A DNA stretch of 64,000 nt from Nansenia antarctica. Taxonomy: Eukaryota > Chordata > Actinopteri > Argentiniformes > Microstomatidae. The position numbers and the translations under genes are program-made. Of the stretch, positions 32,838-44,720 are shown piece after piece (within the stretch, counting starts at the first letter, position 1; every line of letters starts with the position of its first letter). The notes under the pieces are model-generated. The model worked only from the letters and a program-made list of their open reading frames with translations, searched no databases and was not told the origin of the DNA. The DNA lies in NCBI GenBank assembly GCA_963989245.1, contig OZ022339.1, positions 16,688,106-16,752,105 on the forward strand. The letters run 5' to 3'.

Positions 32838-34120
32838 CAGTGGAGGCTCCTCCATAGAGGTGGAGGAGGCCTGGCCTCCCCAATAATTTGAGAGAAGAGA
32901 GAGAGATTTAAAAAAGCAATAATTATATTTATTTTATTTATTTATTTATTTAACATATTATATTATATTAATATTATTTCCGTTTTGTTCATAAATCTGA
33001 ATTTTTCCATGGCTAAAACCCAATATTGCAATTGTAAAGCACCTACAGGCCAGAATCCCTATCCGTTTCTATTGAAGGAGGCCAGGCCTCCTGTCGGAAA
33101 GTCCAGGCCTCCTGTCGGAAAGTGGTTTCTCATAGAAGTCAATGTAATGCAATTTTTTTCATGGCAATATGTGATTGGCCAAATCACTGAAAATGGGTGG
33201 GCACAGGAGGCCTGGCCTCACCATGCATTGAGTCCAGGGCTGAAAGATTGACATTTTGTTCGTCCAATCACATGAACGCCAGTCACTTCAGTGCAGGACA
33301 CGCTAGAACACCCATGGCTATTATCCCTGAAAATAATAGCTAATTTGGCCAAATACTTTTGCTTAAAATGACCTCGGAAGTCGGCGAGATTCTGGCGCGA
33401 TTTATACATCGAATAGGTAGACAACATTTAGGATTTATTGAACAGTTTTATTTTTAATATTAATAATTAATAATTGTATGTAGTATGTGGTGAATGTTGT
33501 GAGCCTGAGCAGAAGGGACAATAGCTGCTGCAGGCGGACCATGGCCCATTGTGCAGGTAACTTATTACATATGTTGTTTGAGTTCTATGTTTTGGTGCAT
33601 TTTGTAAGAGTCCACTCGTGGTGTTGCTAGCATTCGCGAGCTAGGGCATGGCTAGTCAGTAACGTCATGTTGCATTCCACGTGTAGTACCTTTTTCCGCC
33701 ACACGCGTGTATGAGTGCTGTTCTGCAGGATAAATATTAGAAATGGATGAAGTATTGTTCTGAATTGTATATTGTGTGTCTGATTGACATAGTGTTTGAG
33801 TGCTTTTGACATGTCATTGATTGTATGTAGTATGTTGTGGTGAATGTTGTGAGCCTGAGCAGAAGGGACAATAGCTGCTGCAGGCGGACCAGAGATTCAT
33901 GCCAATTGTTTTGTTTATTTGATGACCCATTGTGCAGGCAATAAAAGCTGCTTCATCCACCATCCTGAGAGTGTCCCAATCCCTTCAGTACCGCCAAACA
34001 CAAATGAATAATTTTTAACAAAGACAGATAAGAAGAACAGGGAACATTCCATCTCGAGTGAAGCGAGCAAGCGGAAAAAAAATTGGCCTCCTCAATTCTG
34101 GAAGTCACCAGCCTCCACTG
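32838..34120. mobile_element. 1283-bp non-autonomous hAT-like transposon inside the L2
   Basis: Ends cagtggaggct and agcctccactg, exact inverted repeats. Flanked by gtgcaccc on both sides (32830-32837, 34121-34128), an 8-bp target duplication as in hAT elements, and removing it restores the L2 sequence. The interior has no transposase frame. It contains a direct duplication of 'gtgagcctgagcagaaggga' (33490s and 33850s). Confidence 0.85.
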
Positions 34121-34128
34121 GTGCACCC

Positions 34129-34205
34129 CCAGGAATCGGAGGGTTGAGACTCTCTCCACGCTCCCTCCATCGACGAGCAGGGGCTGTTGTGTATAAATGT
34201 ACCTG
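34129..34205 (-). mobile_element. L2-type LINE fragment (part 2)
   Basis: Continuation of the L2 beyond the hAT-like insertion. The reverse strand reads QQPLLVDGGSVERVSTLRFL followed by GVH, the conserved L2 motif upstream of part 1. Confidence 0.75.
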
Positions 34206-34874
34206 TTATGGGGGTTTACACTCAAAGATCCCGAACACCTGCCCTCTACAGCTGCTCAATGCGGTCCCCATCCATCCCTCTTCACCCACTGAGCTATGGA
34301 ACACTCACTGTCATTGCAATGGCTAGACTGTAGCACACGTGACCCGGGGTTGAGAGATGGTGTGGAGCACTAGTTGGGGGAAAAGTGGACCTGACTACCC
34401 AAGGCCCCAGCAGGGAGAGGGCCCTTGAAAGTCCTGGAATTAAAGTTTTGTTTTCTTTGTAATGTTTTTTATTTCGAGTGAATTAGTGTCATAACTTATT
34501 TAAGTTAGTTGATTACATCAATTGAGAGCATGAACTTTGTGCCACAGCTCTCCCAACATATTGGAAGATCTGTGAGACAGAGAGAGACCTCTTTGTCGCA
34601 AAATGGTTTAGTCCATGGGTCGTTTGCCTGTCTTTGTACGGCTCGCTCTCTGTGTCTCGATAGGCATCGTTTTGGTATGTCAATTAATGGCACTCGCCTT
34701 AAAACCCCTTTTCCCACTGAAAATGAAATCTGAAACACGTTTTGTAATTTTTGGGATTTTATTCACACAACGGTAACTCAAAATCCGCCTGGTTCCATCT
34801 CCCTCCACCAGGTGGCGCTGTAGTGGAGCGGGACATTAGAGGTTACTGCTCAGTTCCTCAACAAACGGAGTAAC

Positions 34875-35045
34875 TGTGATATCTTCCTAATATAATAATG
34901 ATGAGCGGACAGCAGGTAAACATTAACTGGTTTATATTAATAAGTGCAGAGCATTACAGAGCATGGCAGTTGCCCACATTAGACTAACTGAACCTATGCT
35001 GCCCCCTACGGGACCTTCCTAACCAGGCAGATAACCTCTACTACA
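34875..35045 (-). repeat. downstream LTR of the chimeric element
   Basis: 171 bp, 170 identical to the partner at 35884-36054. Directly abuts the LINE-derived interior; no polypurine tract is visible at the junction. Confidence 0.85.
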
Positions 35046-35850
35046 TTCCAAGACCAAGGATGGATTTGTAAATGAAAATATACCAGTGAAGGGTTCGGCG
35101 GATAGAGAGAGATGACCAGTTAACCAGAGAGTATAGCACACAGTGATGTATAAGGGGTTTACAGCCTGTTATGAATCTTAACGCACCATGGTAAACTGCA
35201 TCCAGATGTTGAAGAGAGGTAGCAGAGGCATTCATGTACAAGACATCACCGTAGTCCAAGAGAGGCAGAAAGGTGGCAGCAACCAGACGTTTTCTTGCAG
35301 CAGCTGAGAAACAATACTTGTTTCTAAAGAAAAAGCTTAGCTTCAATTTAGTTTCTTTAGAAGGTTGTCTATGTGTAATTGAAAAGTGAGGCTGTCGTCC
35401 AGTTGAATGCCAAGGTATTTGTAGTTTGGTACAAGCTCAATAGGTGAAGCCTGACATGATACAATGTCAGGAAGAGCACTTGGCACCTGCTTGTTATTGG
35501 AAAAATGCATGACTTCCCTGTATTCAACACCAGTCTGAGCTGAAACAGCTGGGACTGAAGGGCATCAAAAGCAGTCTGCAAAGCCTCGAAGGCACGGTTG
35601 ATAGAGGATGCAAAGCAATACAAGATTGTGTCATCCGCATACAAATGAACAGCAGCATTAGAGATTAATCCTATTTCATTGATATAAATGGTGAAGAGAG
35701 TTGGCCCCAAGACCGAACCATGTGGCACCCCATTGGAAACAGTGAGCAAGTTGGATGAGAGATCACCAAACTGCACAGACTGTTTCCGTTGTGACAGGTA
35801 GTTGGAGAACCAGCCAACAGCATGAGGGGACAGCCCAATATCAGACAATT
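35046..35850 (-). pseudogene. captured jockey/L2-group LINE reverse transcriptase fragment
   Basis: The reverse strand reads SDIGLSPHAVGWFSNYLSQR, NGVPHGSVLGPTLFTIYINE and HLYADDTILYCF, so the catalytic YADD is intact. After a frame break near 35500-35350 it continues FFFRNKYCFSAAARKRLVAA, LLDYGDVLYMNA and YHGALRFITG, ending YIFIYKSILGLG exactly at the LTR. Both ends are internal to a LINE ORF and no LINE 3'UTR is present, so this is not a separate LINE insertion by target-primed reverse transcription. Confidence 0.8.
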
Positions 35851-35883
35851 TCCTCCAAGTTCACCGTTTATCTCGTCGCCAGA

Positions 35884-36054
35884 TGTGATATCTTCCTAAT
35901 ATAATAATGATGAGCGGACAGCGGGTAAACATTAACTGGTTTATATTAATAAGTGCAGAGCATTACAGAGCATGGCAGTTGCCCACATTAGACTAACTGA
36001 ACCTATGCTGCCCCCTACGGGACCTTCCTAACCAGGCAGATAACCTCTACTACA
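35884..36054 (-). repeat. upstream LTR of the chimeric element
   Basis: 171 bp, one mismatch to 34875-35045 (acagcggg against acagcagg), indicating recent formation. Confidence 0.85.
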
Positions 36055-36324
36055 GTAACGTTCATGTAAAAACCTTGTCCATGATGCTCGTTAATTCAGG
36101 TGTGTTAAACAAACTGTATAAACCCCATAATACTGTTGGTTCAAATGTAACATATTAATGAACAAGTCCTTGTCATGTTGTGTTAATACAAACATGTTCT
36201 AATCCTCCCATTTATATTATAGCGTAATTGCTTTTCACCAAAGTTTGTTTTAGAGTAATTATGGTTACGTTTGAACCACTTATTCTTGAGATGGCAGTAC
36301 TTATCTTAATATGTTAGTGGTTTA

Positions 36325-36610
36325 TTTTTGTCTCTCTCACATCAGCTCTCTCATCTCTCATCTCTCTCTCCTCCTGTCATCTCTCATCTCTCATCTCTCT
36401 CTCCTCCTGTCATCTCTCACCTCTCTCTCCTCCTGTCATCTCTCACCTCTCTCTCCTCCTGTCATCTCTCACCTCTCTCTCCTCCTGTCACCTCTCTCAC
36501 CTCTCTCTCCTCCTGTCATCTCTCACCTCTCTCTCCTCCTGTCATCTCTCACCTCTCTCTTCTCCTGTCATCTCTCATCTCTCTCTCCTATCCTCCTGTC
36601 ACCTCTCTTT
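36325..36610 (+). repeat. 30-bp pyrimidine minisatellite
   Basis: Units around 'ctctctctcctcctgtcatc' plus tctcacct; about 9 copies, followed by looser CT-rich sequence to about 36860. Confidence 0.9.
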
Positions 36611-37147
36611 CAGCCTCATCTCCTCCAGTATTGCTCTGCTAGTCTGGTCTCTCTCTCTCTCTCTCTCTTTTCCCTTTGTGTCTCCTCTGTTCTTTCTCTC
36701 AGCCTGCTTTTCATAACCTGTCTCTGCTTTCCATAATCTGATCTCTCTCTGTCATATCCTCTTCTCTCTCTGATATCATCATTACATTGTTTCTATTCAT
36801 TTCTCTCTCTTTGACCTGTACTCTTTGTTGTCTCTCACTCTCTGTATTCACTGCCTGTGACTCCTCACTTGTCTCTCCTGCAAGTGTGCAACATTATTTT
36901 TTTGGTAAAATGATATACACCTTCTTTGTGTTTGAATTTGCATCATTTTGGATGTGAATTATGGAAATGTGTCTCAAAAAGTACACAAACATGATGTGCA
37001 AAATGTGTGTTATACAATAATATACAATAATACTATATTATAATTTTAAATGTTTAAATTATTATTAATATTATGCTAGGTGTTTGTGTTGTTATTAAAT
37101 TGAGCCTATAGGTTCCACTGTAATTACCAAAGAACATCTCTGTGGTA

Positions 37148-37180
<33 letters not shown>

Positions 37181-38423
37181 GATGTAGTAAACATGAATTA
37201 AAACCTCTGTAGGTTGTCCTGGAAGTTTCCCTCTGCTCCATGTGTTGTGTTGTGCGATGGAAGAGAGGGATTGTCTGTAGGCTGAGCATGGAATTCTGTC
37301 TGTCGCGCCAGAACACACAAGGTCAGACACACAAGGAAGTATTCAGCACCTATACCGTCTCTGTGGCTCTTCTACAAAGAGTCTTTGAGTGTGCATCAAA
37401 CAGAACAAGAACTGGAAATATCCATCTTAAAATGGCAGCATAAATGAACATAAAGTAAGGGGTATGTCTGTTTATTGCTACACAGTATTTTGTCCTTTGT
37501 TTATTAATAATAATATGTTTTACTACAAGTGCAAGAAGTTAACTAAATTAATTGGTGGAAACATGCATCTTGCACTTCAGGAAAACAGGCGAAGATCCAC
37601 TAATCCACAGGCTCATCTGTGTAACATAACTGTAGTCATTAACGGTACTCAGCACAGATGTAACAAGTGCAGGGATCTACCCTGTAACAACTGTAATACC
37701 CTCTAATAACTCATTACATGTGTTTCTGGTCCTGCGTTCTACACTTAACACCAGTAGGCCTACATATCTAAATCACTTCTCTGCAGAGTCGTCATGGTCA
37801 CCGTGAAGAACGGCTGTTTTATGTTATCTTTGATTGATGTCTTGTCAGTGGACAGTCACTGCATACTACATAAGAACATCTATTCCATAAATGTCATTTA
37901 CACCAGGTGTATTTCACATGGTGTATTGTTGATGATAGGGACATTGCAGGGTATTGAACAACCTGCCCACACAGACACCTCAGTGACTGCGACCACATTA
38001 TGACTATCCACTTCAGTTGATTAGAAACATGGTTATCTCTAGCCTTACCTGAGAGGATGAAAGAGAGGGAGAGATGTGGAGCCATGTGTGAGTTTGAATC
38101 TGGGTCAGTGTTCTTTGGTACAATACCAGTCCATATTATGTCTGTCATGGGCCAGGACCAGTGCACTGAAGAACATGATTCTAGACCTCCTGATTGTCAT
38201 AGACTTCACTGTTCACTTGTTTACATGTATCCCTCTCTGTGGAGGAGTAAACTATTGCATTCTTTTGGCGATTTTTTATATAAAAAAGCATATAGCCACA
38301 TTATTCTATCAATATTTACACGTTAAACATGATATATTAAATTCTAATATAGACCAGTACTCATAGCCCTGTCTTATGATGATGATGTTCATTTCTATTG
38401 CAGGAACGTGGTCACACTGTTGT

Positions 38424-38478
38424 AAGTAAGTAAGTAAGTAAAGCTTTATTTATATAGCGCCTTTCGTACATGAAATGC
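38424..38478. repeat. (GTAA)n plus SINE/LINE-type tail
   Basis: gtaa tandem followed by 'aagctttatttatatagcgc' and ctttcgtacatgaaatgcaa, a common dispersed-repeat end in fish. Confidence 0.6.
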
Positions 38479-38721
38479 AACTCAAAAAACACTGTTGTGT
38501 TCATGGACTCAAACGTCTCTTATGGTACCAGATCTTACAGTCGTGTGCTCTGTGCTCTTGGTGTCTTGAAAGAGTCATTTTAGTAATTCCCACAGAGACC
38601 TCATTATTCCGATAGTTATTAAAGTGCATCCATTGAGATCCTCCTAGACCAGCTTTGGCGTTGTTAGCACTGTTGGCTACATATTTGTTGTCCAACTTGC
38701 CAATTGGTTCAGTGTGTGTAT

Positions 38722-38723
<2 letters not shown>

Positions 38724-38780
<57 letters not shown>
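38724..38780 (+). repeat. (TG)n microsatellite
   Basis: About 26 TG units. Confidence 0.95.
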
Positions 38781-38781
<1 letters not shown>

Positions 38782-40174
38782 ATATGTACAGTATGTATGT
38801 GAGGAAATTATGCCAGTGGGCAATTCAATTGCAATGCTCACTTCATGCAGAAGGGGGCAGTGAAATACCACCTTTGACTAATAGCTGCTTACACTCAGAG
38901 AGTAAACTAAAGCTACATTTGGTCTTTTTCTTATCATGACATACACTTCTCCTAAGAATTTGGTTGTCAACTAGTCGACTCTGATTTGGGTGTGCATAAT
39001 ATAATATCTCAACAAAACAACATTCAGAAAACATGAAACCAACTGAGTTCGTTAACCTTATTATTAGGCAAGTTCACATTCAGGTTAGTAAAATGATTAG
39101 ACATGGACTTTTCTGTGAGCCCACAAGTTTAAATGCCTACAGTTCTGTGCACAGTAACACTGAATATTCATGAGAAGGGCGTGTCCACCTGTGACGGAGA
39201 GGCAGTGACAAGCACTACTGTACTTGACTGCGGGCGAAAGTCCATCCTCCCGTTATGATTATGAACACACCGCAAATGGAATTTAATAAACACCAACGAA
39301 CTTTCCTGTCTCCTCGTAAATCAGGTAAAAGACTTATACTGTGGTTGTCTGATTGTGATCTTCGTTTCTCCGTTTGGACTACCTGATGATGGATAGTATT
39401 AGGGTATAACCTATGGCACATGCGGGAAAAAACAGACAATGGGCTGCAGGTGCGTGGTGCACCGGTGTGTGACCAAACACATAACGGACTAATACTAGTA
39501 GGTTATTCTGATGGGCTAGATGTTATTTTAAACTCTAATGGATGAACTTTTATTTTAAAAATACTTGTGCTAGACGTGCCATGCATGATCCAATTATACG
39601 TAGTTCTTTGTGTGATCGGTGTTTATTTAATGGACCAATGTCTTTGGAGCTCCGATATAGGCTACCATAGAACATATGTAATCTAACATGCGAATGATGT
39701 TCAATGTAACTCATTTAACATCCACACAATAGTGCTCAATGCAACTCATATCAACTGACTTGTCGCCTTGATGTACACACTGTAAGTGCACTAATCGTGA
39801 AGGGGTCTGAAACTTCTGGCTTCCTCATTAATGGTAGTATTAGTCATGTTCTTGTCACTTGCCATGTACTGGAGTATTGTAATCAGATCAGATCACCATA
39901 GATTAGGTCATTGTTTCATTCATTGAGGCGTTGCATTTGAATGCATTAGGAGTCATCCAGTGTTTTGTGAGATTGATAATCACATCAAATCAACGTACTT
40001 GCACTTTTCGGTTTGAATCCCGGGCTGTCAAAGTGTCCTCGAGGTGAAAAGGTGAAAACAAGATGCTAGATAAACCAAGACTACCAAAAAATACATCAGC
40101 CAAAGTATTGATTTACATTTACATTTTTGGCATTTCAGAGACTTGATTTAACTTAATGTATTTTTTTGTTGTTG

Positions 40175-40480
40175 TTCATCACGATGGCCTAGTGGTATTG
40201 ACTGCTGCCATGGTATTCATTCGTCATTTAAGACGGTGGTTCAAATCCCTCTTCAGACACACTTTTTATTGCATTTCGTTGTCTGAATCTAATCTAAAAA
40301 AGTATATAGGCTATAAAATGATGGTGCAGGCTAATTTACAAGAACTGACACGAATGGTGTTTGAAGCCTTTCTGAGTAAATTATGTTCTTCTAACTGGAC
40401 CCTGGATTTGGCATAGATTATTTTTTCTTATGATTACTGATGGATAGATGATTCACTTAGACAGATATATATAGATATAT

Positions 40481-40542
<62 letters not shown>

Positions 40543-40575
40543 AAATCGATTTGCATGAAGGCTTCGGTTAAATGT
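40175..40575 (+). mobile_element. tRNA-derived SINE, second type
   Basis: A-box-like gatggcctagtggtattgac and B-box-like ggtggttcaaatccc are spaced about 45 bp apart, as in tRNA heads. The body ends gcttcggttaaatgtaaaaa, after a TA expansion. Unlike the SINE at 1482. Confidence 0.5.
40480..40540. repeat. (TA)n microsatellite
   Basis: About 28 TA units. Confidence 0.95.
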
Positions 40576-40896
40576 AAAAAAAAAAAGTTAAGTTGGTTAA
40601 GTTAAATCAAGTCTCGAACCCTCAGCCTTCGGAACTCTAGCTGGCTGCCTTTAAAAAAAAAATGTTTTATTATAAAAATATTCTTTTAAATACAATCATA
40701 GCTATACATATTCATACATGTTCATTTTATAGCCTTCATTGTATTCTAATTCAAATAAAATAAATTAAAAACCAATAAATAAAAACAACCATTTTGGTAT
40801 GAGATGCATCCATCTATTATTCCGTCAGTCCTTCATAACCAAAATAACCCTTTAACATAAATCAATAACAAATGAATGCAACAAAAAAAAACATCT

Positions 40897-43800
40897 TCAA
40901 AAATCTAAATCAAACTCCAACCCTCCATCCACCCCCACCCTTATAAACCCACAATCCCTAATAAACAACTTCTCAAAATCTTTTTGCCCTGTCTTGTGCA
41001 TCAGTCCCACATTCTTCCTGATCAACCCCTCAAAGACTTTCCACACCGTTATCCACTTTCCCTCAAATCTTGCTAAATTTCTCCTCAAATAAATTGCATA
41101 CCTAGCCTGTGATAATACATAATTTAAACACCATATATTCACTCCCCTCCTCTTTCCCTCCACCCCAAAAACCACCATCCTCCTCCACTCCTGCATCCCC
41201 ACCACCTCCACCCCCCAGTGCTTCTTCACTAGTCCTTTCAACCTTTCTTCGAATCCCTTCATTTCTCTACATTCAAAAAGCATATGCATTAAGTTCTCAT
41301 CCTGTATCCCACACACATCACACTCCCTCGAAACTGTTCTGTCTACCTGATGCAACACCACCTTAGTATAAACCCTATCAAAATGTGTACATTCTAAACT
41401 ATTATATTTTAAAAATAAATTCCTCCATATGTTCTTCACCTCCAATCCTGGGAACACCTGCCTCCACACCTTCTCTGCCGCAGGCTCCTTCACTCTGCTC
41501 TCCAACAGTGCCCAGTAGTAGCACTCCTTCACCTTAACAGCTGAGAAGTCCCGCACTGTTTCCCCTTTCCCTAGTCTTAACCTAGGTAACTCTGTTTGCT
41601 CCTTCCCTCTTAACTCCCTATCTAACCTACTCACCCACTCCCCTGGTATACTCTGCTTTATTTTATTATACATGCTCACTATTTCTCCCCTTCTCATCTC
41701 CTCATCTGTTTCCCTAACAACTTCTATAATTGCCTGCTCTGATAGGAACCCTGGCACTACCTCATACCTAAAATCCCTTACTCTAATCAGTCCTGCCCTC
41801 CAGAAACTCCTAGATTCTAACATTTTCCCCTCTCTTCTTATTACAGGGTTCAATAAAACTGGAACATTTAGTATCTCCCCTCTCTTCTCACACTCATATC
41901 CTACCTCAGGCAAAAAACTACCCCAGGCTTTAAACACCTCTTTATAGAATTCCGGCACCCTATCCGTGCTTTAAAGCACATCAACAACCCATAATCCCCA
42001 CACCCCCCACATCTATGTACCCATTCCCTAAAGTATCCTTTCCATCCATGTCCTTCCTCCCCATACAAAAACCTTTTGACTGTTCTGACTCTCATTGCCC
42101 TCATCTTTACCTCCAAATCTACCAGTTTCAACCCTCCTTTATCATAATCTGCTACTAATACATCATACGCTATTTTAACCCCCTTTCCTCTCCACAAAAA
42201 ATCTGACACTAACATCCTGGTTTCTTTTAGAACCCACTCTGGTACATTCAATACTCCTAATACATAAACATATTTTGACATTAACAGTGCATTAACAATT
42301 ACAACTTTTCCCTTCAGTTTCATGTTCCTTTGCTTCCAATAATTCAATGTTGTTCTTATTTTATTCAAAACCCCTGTCCATGTGTAATCAACAGCCTCCC
42401 TGTCATCCTCTCCAAGATATATCCCCAACACTTTTATCATCCCCTTTACAATTTTCAAATCAAAAACACAATTGTCTGTAATCTGTATTCACTCCCCCTA
42501 TACACAACATTTCAGACTTGTCAACATTCACTTTTGCACCAGAAGCCTTTCCATATATGTTTACACACCTCATTCTTTTGTTTAAACTATTTACATCCCT
42601 GACAGTACATGTCGTGTCATCTGCATATTGATGGATTATGCTAACTCCTCCCCCCGGCATATTTATTCCCTTAATTTCTTTCTCCTGCTTAATATAAGCT
42701 GCCAATGGCTCCACAGATATGCTATATAGCAATGCTGACAGTGGACACCCTTGTCTTATTGATCTCCCCAAAGGGAAGGAGTCAGTCAATAATCCATCTA
42801 TCTTTACTTTACTTCTTGCATTCTTATATAATAATTCAATCCAATCCCTCATAACAGTCCCAATCCCAAAATGTTCCATTGTTTTCAATAAAAAAACATG
42901 TTCCACCCTGTCAAAAGCCTTATTTAAATCCAAAGATAACAATAAACCCCCTTCCTCCCTCATGTCCTTCACAACATCCCTTAATGTGCACATATTCTCT
43001 GCCACATCCCTCCCTGGGACTCCATAGGCCTGGGTAGGTGCAATCATGTTTTTCATTACTTTATTCAATCTATTAGCTAATACTTTTGCTATGGTTTTAT
43101 AATCACAATTAAGTAATGATAATGCTCTATAATTCTGTAATTTGTTCCTGTCCCCTTTACCCTTATACAATAAAGTGAGCACCCCCAAGCCCATAGAGTC
43201 CGGAACCACCCTTTTATTCCCCATACGCATATACACTCTGCACAATATAGGGGCCAGGATGTCAACAAAAGCTTTATAAAATTCAGCCGTCAACCCATCC
43301 GAACCCGGACTCTTATTTGGGTTTAACCCCATGATGGCTGTCTTAACCTCCTCCACCCTTAGATCTGCATCACACATTTTCCCTTCTTCTTCTGTCACCC
43401 TAGCTTCCACTGCTTCTAATACTTTATTCATACATTCCTCATTCACACCCCCAGATGTATATAGGTCTGTATAAAATGACTGCACAGTATCCATTATTCC
43501 CACTAAGTCTGTTATTATTTCACCTTTATCATTCTCTAATTCCTTAATTTTCCCTTTCTCTTTCTGTCTCTTCTCTAAACCTAAAAAGAATGCTGTACTC
43601 CTTTCTCCCTCAACCACATACCTTGCCCTACTCCTTACTAAAGCACCTTCACATTTTCTCTTCTCTAGCTCCCTCAAATCTTCCCTCACTCTCAAATACT
43701 CTGTTAAATCATGCCCTGGAATATTATCAACTCTCTCCTGTTCTATTGCTAACCTTTTCTGCAAATCTCTTTCCTCCCTCACCCTCTCTTTCCCTCTCCG

Positions 43801-44719
43801 TTTTGCGAATGCTATTATTACAGCTTTTAATTTATCCTTCATCCCTTCCCACCACACACACACATCACTCTCATACATCTGGTCTTCCATAGCAACACTC
43901 ACACACTCTCTTACTATCACCCCAAAACGTATATCTTTAAGTAAACTTGCATTAAAGCACCATGTCCCTCCTCTTCCCCCTACGTTCCCCGCACCTAGCT
44001 GGAAAGACTGAGCATCGTGGTCACTAAAGGCCATAAACCGATACTCAACCCTTCCAACCAGGTGCCTCACCTCCCTCTTCACTAAACACAAATCGATCCT
44101 TGATTGTCTCAAAACCCCCATCACCATTTGTCTCCTTGAAAAAACCTGTGCATCAGGGTGCCCCTCCCTCCATATATCCACCATTCCTCTTGTGCGCATC
44201 ATTTCTAATAATACTGGGCGTGACGGATCATTCCTAAATTTCACCCCCCTTGTTACATCTAACCTGTCCACCACCACATTATAATCCCCAACCATAATAC
44301 AATTCCCAACACATTTCTCTTTCAAAGATTCAAAAAAACTTTCCTATATTTATCTACATTTGGTGCATACAATACAGTGCATACTCAATCCCTTGATATT
44401 CAAACCCCACTCCCACCACTCTTCCCTCATTGTCATTCATTATATTCCTTACATTGTTCACCACCCCATTCTTTACCAAAATAGCCACCCCACAAGCATA
44501 CACAGTTCCATTACTCACATAAACTTGTCCATTCCACCTCCTTCTTACATCTTCCATTATGTCCTCTGTCCAATGCGTCTCTTGGAGGCATATGATCTCC
44601 TCTCTGTATGCTGCCAACACAAGCTCCATCTTCTTCCTATCCCTGAGTCCATTTGTGTTGACAGCAACAACCCTGACCATCGTCAAGATTACAAAAAAAA
44701 GGAACATGTACACCGCCAT
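40897..44719 (-). pseudogene. Tx1-like LINE ORF2 (endonuclease-reverse transcriptase), frameshifted
   Basis: Pieces: 44719-44354 is the endonuclease start (VRVVAVNTNGLRDRKKMELV, LQETHW). 44325-42460 holds the rest of the endonuclease (VGDYNVV, FSDHDAQSF) and the reverse transcriptase (NPNKSPGSDGLTAEFY, LSLLNCDYKTIAKVLANRL, RQGCPLSALLY, catalytic QYADDTT). 42458-41901 is the thumb region. 41958-40897 is the C-terminal domain with the zinc knuckle CDVCGIQDENLMHMLFEC. Adjacent pieces are offset by single-base shifts; the element cannot make a working protein. Confidence 0.82.
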
Positions 44720-44720
44720 G

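Larger units (their letters stand above)
34875..36054 (-). mobile_element. 1180-bp LTR element carrying a non-LTR reverse transcriptase fragment
   Basis: Two LTRs of 171 bp (34875-35045 and 35884-36054) differ at a single base. Each starts tgtgatatc and ends ctactaca. The whole is flanked by gtaac (34870-34874, 36055-36059), a 5-bp target duplication typical of LTR integrases. Read on the - strand, the upstream LTR is followed by tctggcgacgagataaacgg, a plausible primer-binding/leader site of gypsy type. There is no gag, protease, integrase or polypurine tract. The 838-bp interior is LINE-derived (next entry). It must have moved in trans, if at all. Confidence 0.8.
36860..40130. other. intergenic, no gene seen
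   Basis: Holds an ATT microsatellite (37150-37180), a (GTAA)n plus 'agctttatttatatagcgcc' repeat tail (38424-38475), and a TG microsatellite. A possible Tc1-like end remnant lies near 39800. Nothing that looks like an exon series. Confidence 0.45.
40138..40615. repeat. 19-bp perfect inverted repeat enclosing a SINE and (TA)n
   Basis: gagacttgatttaacttaa at 40138-40156 is the exact reverse complement of 40597-40615. Between them lie a tRNA-like SINE head and a TA run. The Tx1 LINE boundary lies 35 bp to the right. Confidence 0.7.

Noticed and set aside
36311..36736. 141-codon Ser/Leu-rich open frame
   Set aside because: Entirely within a CT-rich minisatellite.
39180..39330. Possible first exon (purine-rich leader, ATGs, then cag-gtaaaa)
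   Set aside because: The open stretch is short and no downstream exon in phase was found; too weak to list.
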